From positions 186,001 through 250,000 of the forward strand of contig NZ_PJME01000004.1 in NCBI RefSeq assembly GCF_002954775.1: a DNA stretch of 64,000 bases. The letters run 5' to 3'. The notes beneath the pieces were generated by a model. That model saw only the letters and a list, made by a program, of their open reading frames with translations. It searched no databases and was not told where the DNA came from. How positions within the stretch are numbered: the first letter of the stretch is position 1; each line of letters opens with the position of its first letter. Both the position numbers and the translations under genes were made by a program. Origin of the DNA: Streptomyces geranii (GTDB taxonomy: Bacteria; Actinomycetota; Actinomycetes; Streptomycetales; Streptomycetaceae). This document shows, in pieces, positions 18,792 through 27,060 of the stretch.

Positions 18792-20282
18792 ATGACCGTC
18801 GACTACCTCGTCATGGCCGCATACCTGCTGGGCATCATCGGCGTCGGCTGGTGGGGCAAGAAACGCGCCGCCTCCAAGAGCGACTTCCTCGTCGCAGGCC
18901 GCCGCCTCGGCCCGCTCATGTACACCGGCACGATGGCCGCCGTCGTCCTCGGCGGCGCCTCCACCATCGGCGGCGTACGCCTCGGCTACACCTACGGCAT
19001 CTCCGGCGCCGCCATGGTCTTCGCCATCGGCCTCGGGCTGCTCGCCCTGAGCGTCTTCTTCTCCGCCCGCATCGCCCGTCTCAAGGTCTACACCGTCGCC
19101 GAGATGCTCTCCCTGCGCTACGGCGACACCGCCGCCGTGATCTCCGGCGTCGTGATGTGGATCTACACCCTGATGCTGGTCGTGACCTCGACGATCGCCT
19201 ACGCCAGTGTCTTCGACGTCCTGTTCGACGTGCCGAGCTGGGTCGCGGTGCTCGTCGGCGGCACGATCGTCGTCGGCTACTCGGCACTGGGCGGCATGTG
19301 GTCCATCACCCTCACCGACATGGTGCAGTTCGTCGTCAAGAGCCTCGGGGTGCTCGTCCTGCTGCTGCCGATCGCCGTCGTCAAGGCCGGCGGCTTCGCC
19401 GCCATGGCCGACAAACTGCCGGACGGCTATCTCTCCCCGACCTCCATCGGCGGCCAGACCATCCTCACCTTCGTCCTGATCTACACCTTCGGCATGCTCA
19501 TCGGACAGGACATCTGGCAGCGCGTCTTCACCGCCCGCTCGGACAGGGTCGCCGCCTGGGGCGGCACTGTCGCGGGCGTCTACTGCCTGGTCTACGCCGT
19601 GGCCGGCGCCGTCATCGGCATGGCCACCAAGGCCCTCTACCCGAGCCTCGCCGCCGCCGACCAGGCGTTCGCCACGATCGTCCAGCAGGCCCTGCCCACC
19701 GGTGTCAGGGGCCTGGTCCTGGCCGCCGCGCTCTCCGCGATGATGTCCACCGCGAGCGGCGCCCTGATCGCCTCCGCGACCGTCGCCAACAACGACATCT
19801 GGTCCCGCCTGAGCCGCCGCACCCGCACGGCCACCGGCACCGCGAACTCGCCCACCGGCTCCGCGGACGCGGAGGACGGCGACGAGATCCGCGCCAACCG
19901 GCTCGCCATCGTCGTCCTCGGGGCCGCCTCGATGGCCATCGCCTGCGCCCTCGGCGACGTCATCGAGGCCCTCACCGTCGCCTACAACCTGCTCGTCGGC
20001 GGCCTGCTCGTGCCCATCCTCGGCGGCCTCGTCTGGCGGCGCGGCAACCTCCAGGGCGCCATGGCCTCGATGATCGCGGGCGGTACGACGGTCGTCGCCT
20101 TCATGGTGACCGACGGCCTCCTCGCCAACGAGCCGATCTACTACGGCCTGTTCGCCGGCCTCGTCGCCTACGTCGCTGTCAGCCTCCTCACCAAGCCGAC
20201 CGAACAGGCCGTCGTCGAGGCCTGGCACCGCCGCCTGGCAGGCGAACCGGCCCCGGCGGCAGAGGAGTTGAGCACGGTCTGA
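18792..20282 (+). CDS. Sodium:solute symporter (SSS family)
   Basis: A membrane protein of 496 residues with about 13 transmembrane segments. The start MTVDYLVMAAYLLGIIGVGWWGKKRA and the stretch GRRLGPLMYTGTMAAVVLGGASTIGGVRLGY are typical of the SSS family, where the unwound first helix carries substrate and sodium. A GGAGGA ribosome binding site lies six bases before the ATG. The imported compound is unknown; the company of a PucR regulator and a class II aldolase suggests an organic acid or sugar derivative (inference). A hairpin follows its stop codon, so the downstream aldolase may be expressed at a lower level. Confidence 0.93.
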   Translation: MTVDYLVMAAYLLGIIGVGWWGKKRAASKSDFLVAGRRLGPLMYTGTMAAVVLGGASTIGGVRLGYTYGISGAAMVFAIGLGLLALSVFFSARIARLKVYTVAEMLSLRYGDTAAVISGVVMWIYTLMLVVTSTIAYASVFDVLFDVPSWVAVLVGGTIVVGYSALGGMWSITLTDMVQFVVKSLGVLVLLLPIAVVKAGGFAAMADKLPDGYLSPTSIGGQTILTFVLIYTFGMLIGQDIWQRVFTARSDRVAAWGGTVAGVYCLVYAVAGAVIGMATKALYPSLAAADQAFATIVQQALPTGVRGLVLAAALSAMMSTASGALIASATVANNDIWSRLSRRTRTATGTANSPTGSADAEDGDEIRANRLAIVVLGAASMAIACALGDVIEALTVAYNLLVGGLLVPILGGLVWRRGNLQGAMASMIAGGTTVVAFMVTDGLLANEPIYYGLFAGLVAYVAVSLLTKPTEQAVVEAWHRRLAGEPAPAAEELSTV

Positions 20283-20306
20283 CCACGGCTCCCACGCCGT
20301 CCGAGG

Positions 20307-20336
20307 CGTGCCCCGGCCACCCGCCCGGGGCACGCC
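20307..20336 (+). terminator. GC-rich hairpin between symporter and aldolase genes
   Basis: Perfect 11-bp arms (GCGTGCCCCGG at 20307-20317 and its complement at 20326-20336) enclose an 8-base loop. It starts 24 bases after the symporter stop and ends 37 bases before the aldolase ATG. There is no U tract, as usual in streptomycetes. It may act as a partial terminator or as an RNA-stabilising stem inside the operon. Confidence 0.6.
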
Positions 20337-20373
20337 GCCACCCCGCCCACCTCCGGCCGAAGGAGCGCCACCG

Positions 20374-21117
20374 ATGACCGAGCTGTCCCTGCGCCGCGAA
20401 CTCGCCGCGGTCTACCGTCTCGTGGCGCACTTCAGGATGACCGACCTGATCTTCACGCACATCTCCGTCCGGCTCCCCGGCCCGGAACAGCACTTCCTGA
20501 TCAACCCCTACGGCCTCCTCTTCGAGGAGATCACCGCGTCGAACCTCGTCAAGATCGACCTGTCCGGCAAGCCCGTAGAGGAGAGCCCGCACCCGGTCAA
20601 CCCCGCCGGCTTCGTCATCCACAGCGCCATCCACGCCGCCCGCGCCGACGCCCACTGCGTCCTGCACACCCACACCAGGGCCGGCTGCGCGGTCGCGGCC
20701 CAGGAGCACGGTCTGCTCCCGCTCAACCAGATCTCCATGGAGTTCTACGGCAGGCTCGGCTACCACGACTACGAAGGCGTCGCCCTCAACCTCGCCGAAC
20801 AGCGGCGCCTCGTCGCCGACCTCGGCGACCACCCCGCGATGATCCTGCGCAACCACGGCCTGCTCACCGTCGGCGAGACCCCCGCACAGGCGTTCCTGCG
20901 CATGTACTACCTGGACAAGGCCTGCGAGATCCAGACCACGGCCACCGCCGGAGGCGCCCGGCTCGTCATCCCCGACCCCGACATCTGCGAACTCACCGCA
21001 CGCCAGCTCACGGCCGAGGACGACTCCTCGGACCTCCAGGACGACAGGGCGTACGACCTCGCCTGGTCGGCCCTGCTCCGACTGGCCGACCGCATCGCCC
21101 CTGACCACAGGGACTGA
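20374..21117 (+). CDS. Class II aldolase/adducin family protein
   Basis: A protein of 247 residues with the class II aldolase fold. Zinc-ligand histidines are visible in HTHTRAGCAVAA near residues 94-105 and in the later RNHGLLTVG near 157-165; HISVRLPG occurs near the N terminus. Members are L-fuculose-phosphate-type aldolases, sugar-acid decarboxylases or related lyases; the length and motifs do not separate these. An AAGGAG ribosome binding site precedes the ATG at 20374. It follows the symporter in the same direction and may process the imported compound. Confidence 0.88.
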   Translation: MTELSLRRELAAVYRLVAHFRMTDLIFTHISVRLPGPEQHFLINPYGLLFEEITASNLVKIDLSGKPVEESPHPVNPAGFVIHSAIHAARADAHCVLHTHTRAGCAVAAQEHGLLPLNQISMEFYGRLGYHDYEGVALNLAEQRRLVADLGDHPAMILRNHGLLTVGETPAQAFLRMYYLDKACEIQTTATAGGARLVIPDPDICELTARQLTAEDDSSDLQDDRAYDLAWSALLRLADRIAPDHRD

Positions 21118-21260
21118 CGGCGTGCATGGCGGACGTCCTGAGGGTGGGTCGGCAGGCGGGAGAAGCCGCACCCCTGAGTGGTGCGCGGTGCCTTCGCGGG
21201 AGGGGGACGGCCATGGCGCCGGAAGGCCACCACGGCCGCCGCCCCCCACCGGTACGGAGG

Positions 21261-21986
21261 TCAGCGGATGCTGTGCACCCGCTGGGTGGTCAGCTCGTAG
21301 CGGGCGCCGACGATCGTCAGGGCGCCCGAGTCCACCTTTGCGGCGAGGTCGGGCTCGGCCGCCAGATGCGAGCGGATGAGCCGTATGTTGGCGTCGATCG
21401 TCGCGTCGACGCGCGCGTCGCCCTCCTTGGTGCGGTCGATGGCCGGGCTGATCTGGTCGGCCAAGTACTGGATGTGCGCGGGCAGTTCCTCACCCGACAG
21501 GTCCGCCTGGACGGTGGCCTTCACCGCCCCGCACGACTGGTGGCCGAGCACCATCAGCAGCGGGATGCCCAGTTCGAGCACGCCGTACGCGAGGCTGCCG
21601 AGCACGGCCTCGTCGAGGACCTGGCCCGCGCTGCGTATGGTCATCAGGTCGCCCAGGCCCTGGTCGAAGACCAGCTCCGGGGGGACCCGGGAGTCGATGC
21701 AGCCGAGCACCAGGGCGAAGGGGTGCTGAGCGGTCGTCAGTGCCTGCCGGACGGCGGGGGACTGGTCGGGATGCTGCTGCCGGAAGGTGCGCCAGCGGCG
21801 GTTGCCCGCCGACAGCTCCCGCAGGGCTTCCTCGGCGTTGGTGGGCCGCTTGCGCGGAGCGGCGATGGGGGGTGCGGCAGCCGCGGGTTCGGTGCCGATG
21901 GCCAGGCCGGCGCCGAGAGCCGCCGTCCCGGTGAGCGCGGCGCGGAGAAGGGAGCGCCGGGCGGGGGGAGTTGGATCTGAGTTCAC
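21261..21986 (-). CDS. Exported beta-class carbonic anhydrase
   Basis: A beta-carbonic anhydrase of 241 residues interconverting CO2 and bicarbonate. Zinc ligands and catalytic dyad are visible: CIDSR (Cys, with the Asp-Arg dyad) near residue 117 and HQSCGA (His and Cys) about 60 residues later. The N terminus has a twin-arginine signal, ARRSLLRAAL, then a hydrophobic stretch ending at AAAAP, so the enzyme is probably exported folded by the Tat system. GTG 21986 places the arginine pair correctly; longer in-frame starts exist up to 22121. The gene is divergent from a flavin monooxygenase-like gene across a pair of 21-bp-spaced repeats. Confidence 0.9.
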   Translation of the reverse strand: MNSDPTPPARRSLLRAALTGTAALGAGLAIGTEPAAAAPPIAAPRKRPTNAEEALRELSAGNRRWRTFRQQHPDQSPAVRQALTTAQHPFALVLGCIDSRVPPELVFDQGLGDLMTIRSAGQVLDEAVLGSLAYGVLELGIPLLMVLGHQSCGAVKATVQADLSGEELPAHIQYLADQISPAIDRTKEGDARVDATIDANIRLIRSHLAAEPDLAAKVDSGALTIVGARYELTTQRVHSIR

Positions 21987-22030
21987 GCAGTGGAACGTAC
22001 GTCCGGCAAAACGCTTCTCTGTTCGGGTTA

Positions 22031-22064
22031 CCGAATCATGGTCGAGCGTGGCCGAATCATGATC
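22031..22064. promoter_or_regulatory. Direct repeats CCGAATCATG, two helical turns apart
   Basis: The 13-base element CCGAATCATGRTC occurs at 22031-22043 and again at 22052-22064, offset by exactly 21 bases. Each copy contains ATCATGAT-like symmetry. The pair lies between the divergent carbonic anhydrase and monooxygenase genes, so a dimeric regulator could bind both copies on the same DNA face. No regulator gene is adjacent, so the binding protein is unknown. Confidence 0.6.
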
Positions 22065-22165
22065 AGGTGTTGAGCCGCTCTTGGCCATACCGAGGAGAAT
22101 CCTTGGCCACGGCTCAGGCAACTACGCATAAGGCACCCCCGACTCGACACGAGGAGGCTCTCTTC

Positions 22166-23314
22166 ATGACACAGACGCCGGGTTCCGCGGCGGCGGGGCT
22201 GGACCGGGTGCTGGCCGTGGTCGAGGCGAGGCAGGCCGAGTTCGAGGAGAGACGGCAGGTTCCGCGCGACGTGATCGCCGTGTTCAAGGACGCCGGGCTC
22301 TACCGGGCGAGCGCCCCGCGCCGGTTCGGCGGCGACGCCCTTGCGCCCGGGGAGTTTCTGCGTCTCGTCGAGCGGATCTCGGTCGTCGACGGCTCCGCCG
22401 GGTGGGTCGCGAGCTTCGGCTCGGCGCTGGTCTATCTGGCCGCGCTACCGCTCGATACCCAGGCCGAGTTGTACGCCGACGGACCCGATGTCGCCTTCGC
22501 GGGCGGCCTGTTCCCCGTACAGCCCGCCGAACGCGTCGAGGGCGGCTACCGGGTCTCGGGCCGCTGGAGGTTCGCCAGCGGCTGCGTGGGCGCGGACGTC
22601 CTCGGCGTCGGCATCAAGCCCGGTGCGGACGGGGACGGCACGGACCGGGCGGGCCGTCCCCTCACCGCCGTACTGCGGCCCGACCGGGTGCGGATCGCCG
22701 AGAACTGGGACGTCGTCGGGCTGCGCGGCACCGGCAGCCACGATCTGGTGGTCGACGGGGTCCTCGTACCGGAGGAGTGGACGTTCGTGCGCGGCAGCGC
22801 AGCCACCGTCGACGAGCCCCTCTACCGCTACCCGACCGTCCCCTACGCCTCCCAGGTGCTGGCCGTCGTCGGCCTCGGTATCGCCCGCGCGGCCCTCGAC
22901 CATGTCATCACCGAGGGCGGCAGGCCCGGCTACACCGGCGCCCCCAAGCCCGCCGAACGCCCCACCTACCGCATCGCGATCGGCCGGGCGGAGGCCCAAC
23001 TCCGGTCCGCACGCGCTTTCTTCTACGAGGCCACGGAGGAAGCGTGGGCGACCGTCCAGGCCGGCGACCCGGCGACCGACGCACAGGCGAGCGCCCTGCG
23101 CCTGGCCTCCGCGCACCTCGCCAGGACCTCCTTCGACGTCGTCCGCGCCGCCTACCAACTCGGCGGCATCGACGCCGTCGCCGACGACAGCCCCCTCCAG
23201 CGCCATCTGCGGGACGCGTCCGTCGTACCCCAACACGCCTTCCTCCAGGAGGGCATGTACGACGGCGCAGGTGCCGTCCTCATGGGAATCCAGCCCTTCC
23301 CCGGCTACATCTAG
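22166..23314 (+). CDS. Acyl-CoA dehydrogenase-fold flavin monooxygenase
   Basis: A protein of 382 residues with the acyl-CoA dehydrogenase fold but more like flavin-dependent hydroxylases of the HsaA/DszC/HpaB group. The stretches GSAGWVASFG and SGRWRFASGC, and the C-terminal AAYQLGGIDAVADDSPLQRHLRDA, resemble that group; the catalytic glutamate of true acyl-CoA dehydrogenases is not evident. Such enzymes hydroxylate or desulfurise aromatic substrates using reduced flavin from a partner reductase, which is not next to this gene. GAGGAGG lies about eight bases before the ATG. A true dehydrogenase cannot be excluded. Confidence 0.85.
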   Translation: MTQTPGSAAAGLDRVLAVVEARQAEFEERRQVPRDVIAVFKDAGLYRASAPRRFGGDALAPGEFLRLVERISVVDGSAGWVASFGSALVYLAALPLDTQAELYADGPDVAFAGGLFPVQPAERVEGGYRVSGRWRFASGCVGADVLGVGIKPGADGDGTDRAGRPLTAVLRPDRVRIAENWDVVGLRGTGSHDLVVDGVLVPEEWTFVRGSAATVDEPLYRYPTVPYASQVLAVVGLGIARAALDHVITEGGRPGYTGAPKPAERPTYRIAIGRAEAQLRSARAFFYEATEEAWATVQAGDPATDAQASALRLASAHLARTSFDVVRAAYQLGGIDAVADDSPLQRHLRDASVVPQHAFLQEGMYDGAGAVLMGIQPFPGYI

Positions 23315-23343
23315 TGCCGTTCAGTGCTGTTCGGTGCCGTCGG
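23314..23343 (+). repeat. Three tandem 10-bp repeats after the monooxygenase gene
   Basis: Three consecutive decamers starting GTGCCGTTCA, GTGCTGTTCG and GTGCCGTCGG begin on the last base of the monooxygenase stop codon. They do not form a strong hairpin. They may be a small slippage product or a processing site. Confidence 0.4.
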
Positions 23344-23451
23344 CGCGCAACCTGTTCGGCTCGGGCGGCGTTGGACAGTACGTGCCATTCCGGCGACTCG
23401 CGCCACGCGGAACTCCCGTCATGCACAACTCCCGCCATGTGAAAGGGGATC

Positions 23452-24519
23452 ATGCGTTCTCTGACCTTCGTCTTCGGGACCGGGCGCAGCGGCTCGACGG
23501 CGCTGTCACGCATCCTCAACTCCCACCCGGACGTCCTGAGCCTCAACGAGTACATGGCCTCCGTGGGCGACGCGGCCTTCCCGCAGGGGGAGTTGGACGG
23601 TGAGGAGTTCTGGCAGGCGCTCTCCCGGCCCGCGCCGCACTTCGAGCAGATGATCCGCAGCGGGCTGCCGCTGCCGGAGTTCCTGCACACCCGCCGCCCC
23701 GGCAGGTACTCGGCACCGACCGCGTGCGCGGTCCCCGCGCTCTCCCTCATGGTGCTGCCCCACCTCACCGACGACCCGGACGCGCTTCTCGACGAACTCG
23801 GCGCAACCCTGGTGCACTGGCCGGTCCGTACCGCCGTCGAGCACCACCGGGCCCTGTTCGACCTGCTCGGCACGCGCTTCGGACGTACCGCAGTCGTGGA
23901 GCGCTCCGGCTACTCGACCGGTTGGGCACCGGGGCTGCGGGAGGCCTTCCCGGAGGCCAGGTTCGTGCACATGTTCCGCGACGGCCCGGACTGCGCCCTG
24001 TCCATGAGCCGCCACCCCGGATACCGCACGATCTTCCTCCTGCGTGAGATCAAGGCCCGCTCGGGCATCCGCAGCTTCAAGGACCTCACCCCCGAGCACA
24101 TCCGCGCGCTGCCCCCGGACCTGGCACCCCTGCTCGGCGAACGCTTCGACCCCGCCCTCGTCCGCGAACGCCCCATCCCCCTGCGGGACTTCGGCGCCCT
24201 GTGGTCCGAACTCGTCACCGACGGAACGGAGTTCCTAGCCACCCTCCCCGCCGACCGGCGCACCACCCTCGCCTACGAGGACCTCCTGGACCACCCGGCC
24301 GAAGAGCTGACCCGCCTGGCGGAGTTCATCGGCGTGACCCCCGACCCGCGCTGGCTGCACACCGCGTCCGCCGCGCTGGACCACAGCCGACGGGGCTCGG
24401 CCCGCGGCCTGCCCGCCGCCGAACTCGCCGAACTGCGGGCCGGCTGCGCCCCGGGCACGCAAGCGCTCGTCAGTCCTGGGGCTGCCACAGCTCGATCCGA
24501 TTCCCCTCGGGATCGGTGA
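23452..24519 (+). CDS. Sulfotransferase family protein
   Basis: A protein of 355 residues. It starts MRSLTFVFGTGRSGSTALSRIL, the PAPS 5'-phosphosulfate loop of sulfotransferases, followed by SHPDVLSLNEY. A second region, RFVHMFRDGPDCALSMSRHPGY, resembles the 3'-phosphate binding motif. It would transfer sulfate from PAPS to a hydroxyl or amine of an unknown acceptor; several bacterial members modify glycolipids or natural products. Its 3' end overlaps the convergent VOC gene by 50 bases, so the last dozen or so residues may be non-ancestral. A GAAAGGGGATC leader supports the ATG. Confidence 0.87.
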   Translation: MRSLTFVFGTGRSGSTALSRILNSHPDVLSLNEYMASVGDAAFPQGELDGEEFWQALSRPAPHFEQMIRSGLPLPEFLHTRRPGRYSAPTACAVPALSLMVLPHLTDDPDALLDELGATLVHWPVRTAVEHHRALFDLLGTRFGRTAVVERSGYSTGWAPGLREAFPEARFVHMFRDGPDCALSMSRHPGYRTIFLLREIKARSGIRSFKDLTPEHIRALPPDLAPLLGERFDPALVRERPIPLRDFGALWSELVTDGTEFLATLPADRRTTLAYEDLLDHPAEELTRLAEFIGVTPDPRWLHTASAALDHSRRGSARGLPAAELAELRAGCAPGTQALVSPGAATARSDSPRDR

Positions 24520-24826
24520 CCCAGCCGAATCGACCGACACCCTCCATGTCCTGCGTCTCCTCGGCGACGTCCGCACCCTTGGCACGCAACTGCGCGAGCA
24601 TCGCGTCCAGGTCGCGGACCCGGAAGTTGAGCATGCTCTGCTGGGCGCGGGACCCGAAGTAGTCGGTGTCGGCCTCGAAGGCCGCGAACACGGTCGGTCC
24701 GGCTGCCTGTTGCCACAGCCCGTGCTCGTCGGCGTCCAGGCCCAGGCAGTCGCGATACCAGGCGCTCAGAACCGCCGGATCGACCGCCCGCATGAAGTGT
24801 CCACCGATACCAAGCACACGTTCCAT
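24470..24826 (-). CDS. VOC family (glyoxalase/bleomycin-resistance fold) protein
   Basis: A single vicinal-oxygen-chelate domain of 118 residues, starting MERVLGIGGHFMRAVDPAVLSAWYRDCLGL. The C-terminal WVTDPEGNRIELWQP has the usual metal-ligand glutamate, and the His of GGHF could be another ligand. VOC proteins include dioxygenases, isomerases and antibiotic-binding proteins; none can be chosen here. AGGA lies seven bases before the ATG at 24826. The gene is convergent and overlapping with the sulfotransferase gene and divergent from the MFS gene, with 97 bases between starts. Confidence 0.88.
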   Translation of the reverse strand: MERVLGIGGHFMRAVDPAVLSAWYRDCLGLDADEHGLWQQAAGPTVFAAFEADTDYFGSRAQQSMLNFRVRDLDAMLAQLRAKGADVAEETQDMEGVGRFGWVTDPEGNRIELWQPQD

Positions 24827-24923
24827 GCGGCCATCCTGCCAGCACGGCAACCGACCGCACCGGCACCACGCACCGGCGCTCGCGCACTATCGTCGGTGGT
24901 TTCGGGGACCTGGGGGGATCACC

Positions 24924-26240
24924 GTGCCGAACGCGTCATCCGCGTCATCCACTTCATCTGGTTCAGGCGCTTCGTCCGCCGAGTCCGCTGCCCAACGGCC
25001 CTCGCCGCCGAGCCTCTGGCGGGACGGCGACTTCCGCAGCCTCTGGGTGGGACAGACCGCCTCGCAATTCGGCGAGCATGCGAGCCTGGTGATTCTGCCG
25101 CTCTTCGCCGTTCTGACACTTGACGCGGGCGCAGGCGAACTGGGCGTCCTCCGGGCGGTGGGACAGGCGCCGATCCTGTTGCTCTCGCTCTTCGTCGGCG
25201 CGTGGGTGGACAACTGGCGGGCCCGTACGGTGATGGTGCTGACGGACGCGGGCCGAACCGTGGCGCTGGGTGCCGCCGCCGTGGCCGGTCTCTTCGGCTG
25301 GCTCGGCCTGCCCGCACTGTTCGTGGTCGCCTTCGCCGTTGGAGCCCTGTCCGTTTTCTTCGACGTGGCCTACCAGACCTCCCTCGTACGGCTGGTGGGA
25401 CGCGATCAGTTGGTGCGGGGCAACAGCATGCTGGAAGGCAGCCGGTCCGCGGCCCAGATCGGCGGTCCCGCCCTCGGGGGCACGCTGGTGTCGCTCCTGT
25501 CGGCGCCCATCGCCGCCGCGTCCAGCGCCCTGTTCTTCGCGCTGTCGTTCCTGTCGATCCGGCGCATCCGACGGACCGAGACGATGCCCGAGCGCTCGAA
25601 GCGCCCCGCCCGGGTGTGGCGGCGAATCCACGAGGGCCTCCGTTTCGTCATCGGCGACACCTCGCTGCGGACCGTGTGCCTCGCGTCGGCCGCGTTCCAG
25701 TTCTCCTTCGCGGCCATGATGACCGTCTACCTGCTGTTCCTCCCGCGCGAACTCCACCTGTCGGGCACCGCCGTCGGGCTGTCCCTCGCGGCGACGGGAC
25801 CGGGCGCGCTGCTCGGCGCGGTCCTGGCCGCCCGGCTGCCACACCGGTTCGGCCATGGCACGGTGCTCGTGGGCGCGGCCCTGCTCGGCGACGGTGCGTT
25901 CCTGCTCGTACCCGCGCTGCACGGCTCCTCCGCCGTGACGGTTGCCGTGCTCCTGGCGGTCAGCTTCGTGTTCGGGACGGGCAGCCAGTTGGTGAACGTC
26001 ACGGTGATGGCCGTCCGCCAGGCGGTCACTCCGTACGACATGCAGGCCCGCGCCGCCGCCACGATCACGTTCGTCGGCATGGGCCTGACCCCGCTCGGCT
26101 CCCTGCTCGGCGGATTCCTCGCTGAGGATTGGGGACTGCGCACCGGCCTCCTGGTGACGGCGGCGGGCATGACACTGTCCCCGGCGGTGATGGCCCTGTC
26201 CCCGCTGGCCCGCCTGGGCCGGACCCTTCCTCACGGCTAG
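24924..26240 (+). CDS. MFS transporter (MFS_3 / enterobactin-exporter type)
   Basis: A membrane transporter of about 438 residues with 10-12 transmembrane segments. After a Ser/Ala-rich leader the conserved start is LWRDGDFRSLWVGQTASQFGEHAS, typical of MFS_3 drug or siderophore exporters. LVRGNSMLEGSRSAAQIGGPALGG near the middle is another family marker. GTG 24924 follows a GGGGGGATC ribosome binding site. Export of a small molecule is likely but the substrate is unknown. Its stop is followed by the GGGCTA hexamer repeat and the convergent ComB-like gene. Confidence 0.88.
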   Translation: MPNASSASSTSSGSGASSAESAAQRPSPPSLWRDGDFRSLWVGQTASQFGEHASLVILPLFAVLTLDAGAGELGVLRAVGQAPILLLSLFVGAWVDNWRARTVMVLTDAGRTVALGAAAVAGLFGWLGLPALFVVAFAVGALSVFFDVAYQTSLVRLVGRDQLVRGNSMLEGSRSAAQIGGPALGGTLVSLLSAPIAAASSALFFALSFLSIRRIRRTETMPERSKRPARVWRRIHEGLRFVIGDTSLRTVCLASAAFQFSFAAMMTVYLLFLPRELHLSGTAVGLSLAATGPGALLGAVLAARLPHRFGHGTVLVGAALLGDGAFLLVPALHGSSAVTVAVLLAVSFVFGTGSQLVNVTVMAVRQAVTPYDMQARAAATITFVGMGLTPLGSLLGGFLAEDWGLRTGLLVTAAGMTLSPAVMALSPLARLGRTLPHG

Positions 26241-26258
26241 GCGTTATTGGTTAGTTGC

Positions 26259-26290
26259 CAGGGCTAGGGCTAGGGCTAGGGCTAGGGCCA
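26259..26290. repeat. GGGCTA hexamer tandem repeat
   Basis: Four perfect copies of GGGCTA run from 26261 to 26284, continuing into GGGCCA. They fill the short gap between two convergent genes, and the last copy supplies the stop codon of the ComB-like gene (TAG on the minus strand). Read in the minus-strand frame the array would encode alternating Leu-Ala. Strand slippage could alter the gene end. Confidence 0.75.
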
Positions 26291-26965
26291 GGGCACGGCG
26301 TGCGGGCGCAGGACCATGAGCGGGCCCTCCAGGGCGGCCACCATCGCGAAGGGGAACCGGTCGAGTTCGACGCAGAGGGCGACGTCGTCGGGGTGGACCC
26401 CTTGCCGTACCCCCTCCGTCAGTTCGGCGGCGGCACGCGAGTCGGCGGCGCGGCGGAGGAACTCGGTGGCGTCCGTGCCGTCGTCGACCGCCCGGCCGGC
26501 GATGTACTGGGCGCACGCCAGGTCCTCGTCGGCCCGCCCGTCCTCGCCGGTGACGACGAACGTGACGCTGTCGCACGCGCGTGCCCGAAGGAGCCGGGCC
26601 GTCGCCTCCGCCACCACGAAACCGGCGCACAGCACCAGCGACGCGTCCTTGACCGCGAGGGCGCCGACCGTCCCGGCGGTCGTCTTCTGTACGACGGTCC
26701 GGCCGCCTAGGTCGACGGAGCGCAGCAGGCCCGGCGAGTTGACGGCGTCGAAACCGGGCGCGGGCGGACCGTCCTTGAGTGCCACCCAGTCCGGATGGCG
26801 GGCCTTGAGCGCCAGGGCGGCGTCCAGCGACTCGGCCAGAACGATCTTCTCCGCCCCCTGGCCGAAGGCCCACGCGGCCACGGTGTAGGCACGCATGACG
26901 TCGATCACGACCGCCACGGACGGGACTTCGGTCAGTTCGGCGATTCCGAGAAAACGAGCATCCAT
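26282..26965 (-). CDS. ComB-like 2-phosphosulfolactate phosphatase family protein
   Basis: A protein of 227 residues in the ComB family. The start [29 protein letters not shown] near residue 25, and [13 protein letters not shown] and [10 protein letters not shown] in the middle are characteristic. ComB hydrolyses 2-phosphosulfolactate in coenzyme M synthesis in methanogens; homologues are widespread in actinobacteria, which are not known to make coenzyme M by that route, so the real substrate is uncertain. The start may be three codons further upstream (26974). The stop codon lies in the hexamer repeat. Upstream is the long intergenic region with the C tract. Confidence 0.86.
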   Translation of the reverse strand: MDARFLGIAELTEVPSVAVVIDVMRAYTVAAWAFGQGAEKIVLAESLDAALALKARHPDWVALKDGPPAPGFDAVNSPGLLRSVDLGGRTVVQKTTAGTVGALAVKDASLVLCAGFVVAEATARLLRARACDSVTFVVTGEDGRADEDLACAQYIAGRAVDDGTDATEFLRRAADSRAAAELTEGVRQGVHPDDVALCVELDRFPFAMVAALEGPLMVLRPHAVPWP

Positions 26966-27016
26966 TCGGATCATGATCGCCTACGCCCGAGCCGAAGCAT
27001 CCCAAGGGTGGCGCGC

Positions 27017-27060
27017 ATCACATCGAGCGTCACCTCGCGATCACACCGAGTATCACCTCG
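27017..27060. repeat. Two imperfect 21-bp direct repeats
   Basis: Units at 27017-27037 and 27040-27060 share ATCACAYCGAG and TCACCTCG; they differ at only three of 21 positions and are offset by 23 bases. They lie 52 bases upstream of the ComB-like start and next to a 24-bp palindrome, so they may be binding sites for a regulator. Confidence 0.55.

Noticed and set aside
26259..26290. GGGCTA array as a telomere or chromosome end
   Set aside because: Streptomyces telomeres are palindromic terminal sequences, not short tandem hexamers, and genes continue normally on both sides.
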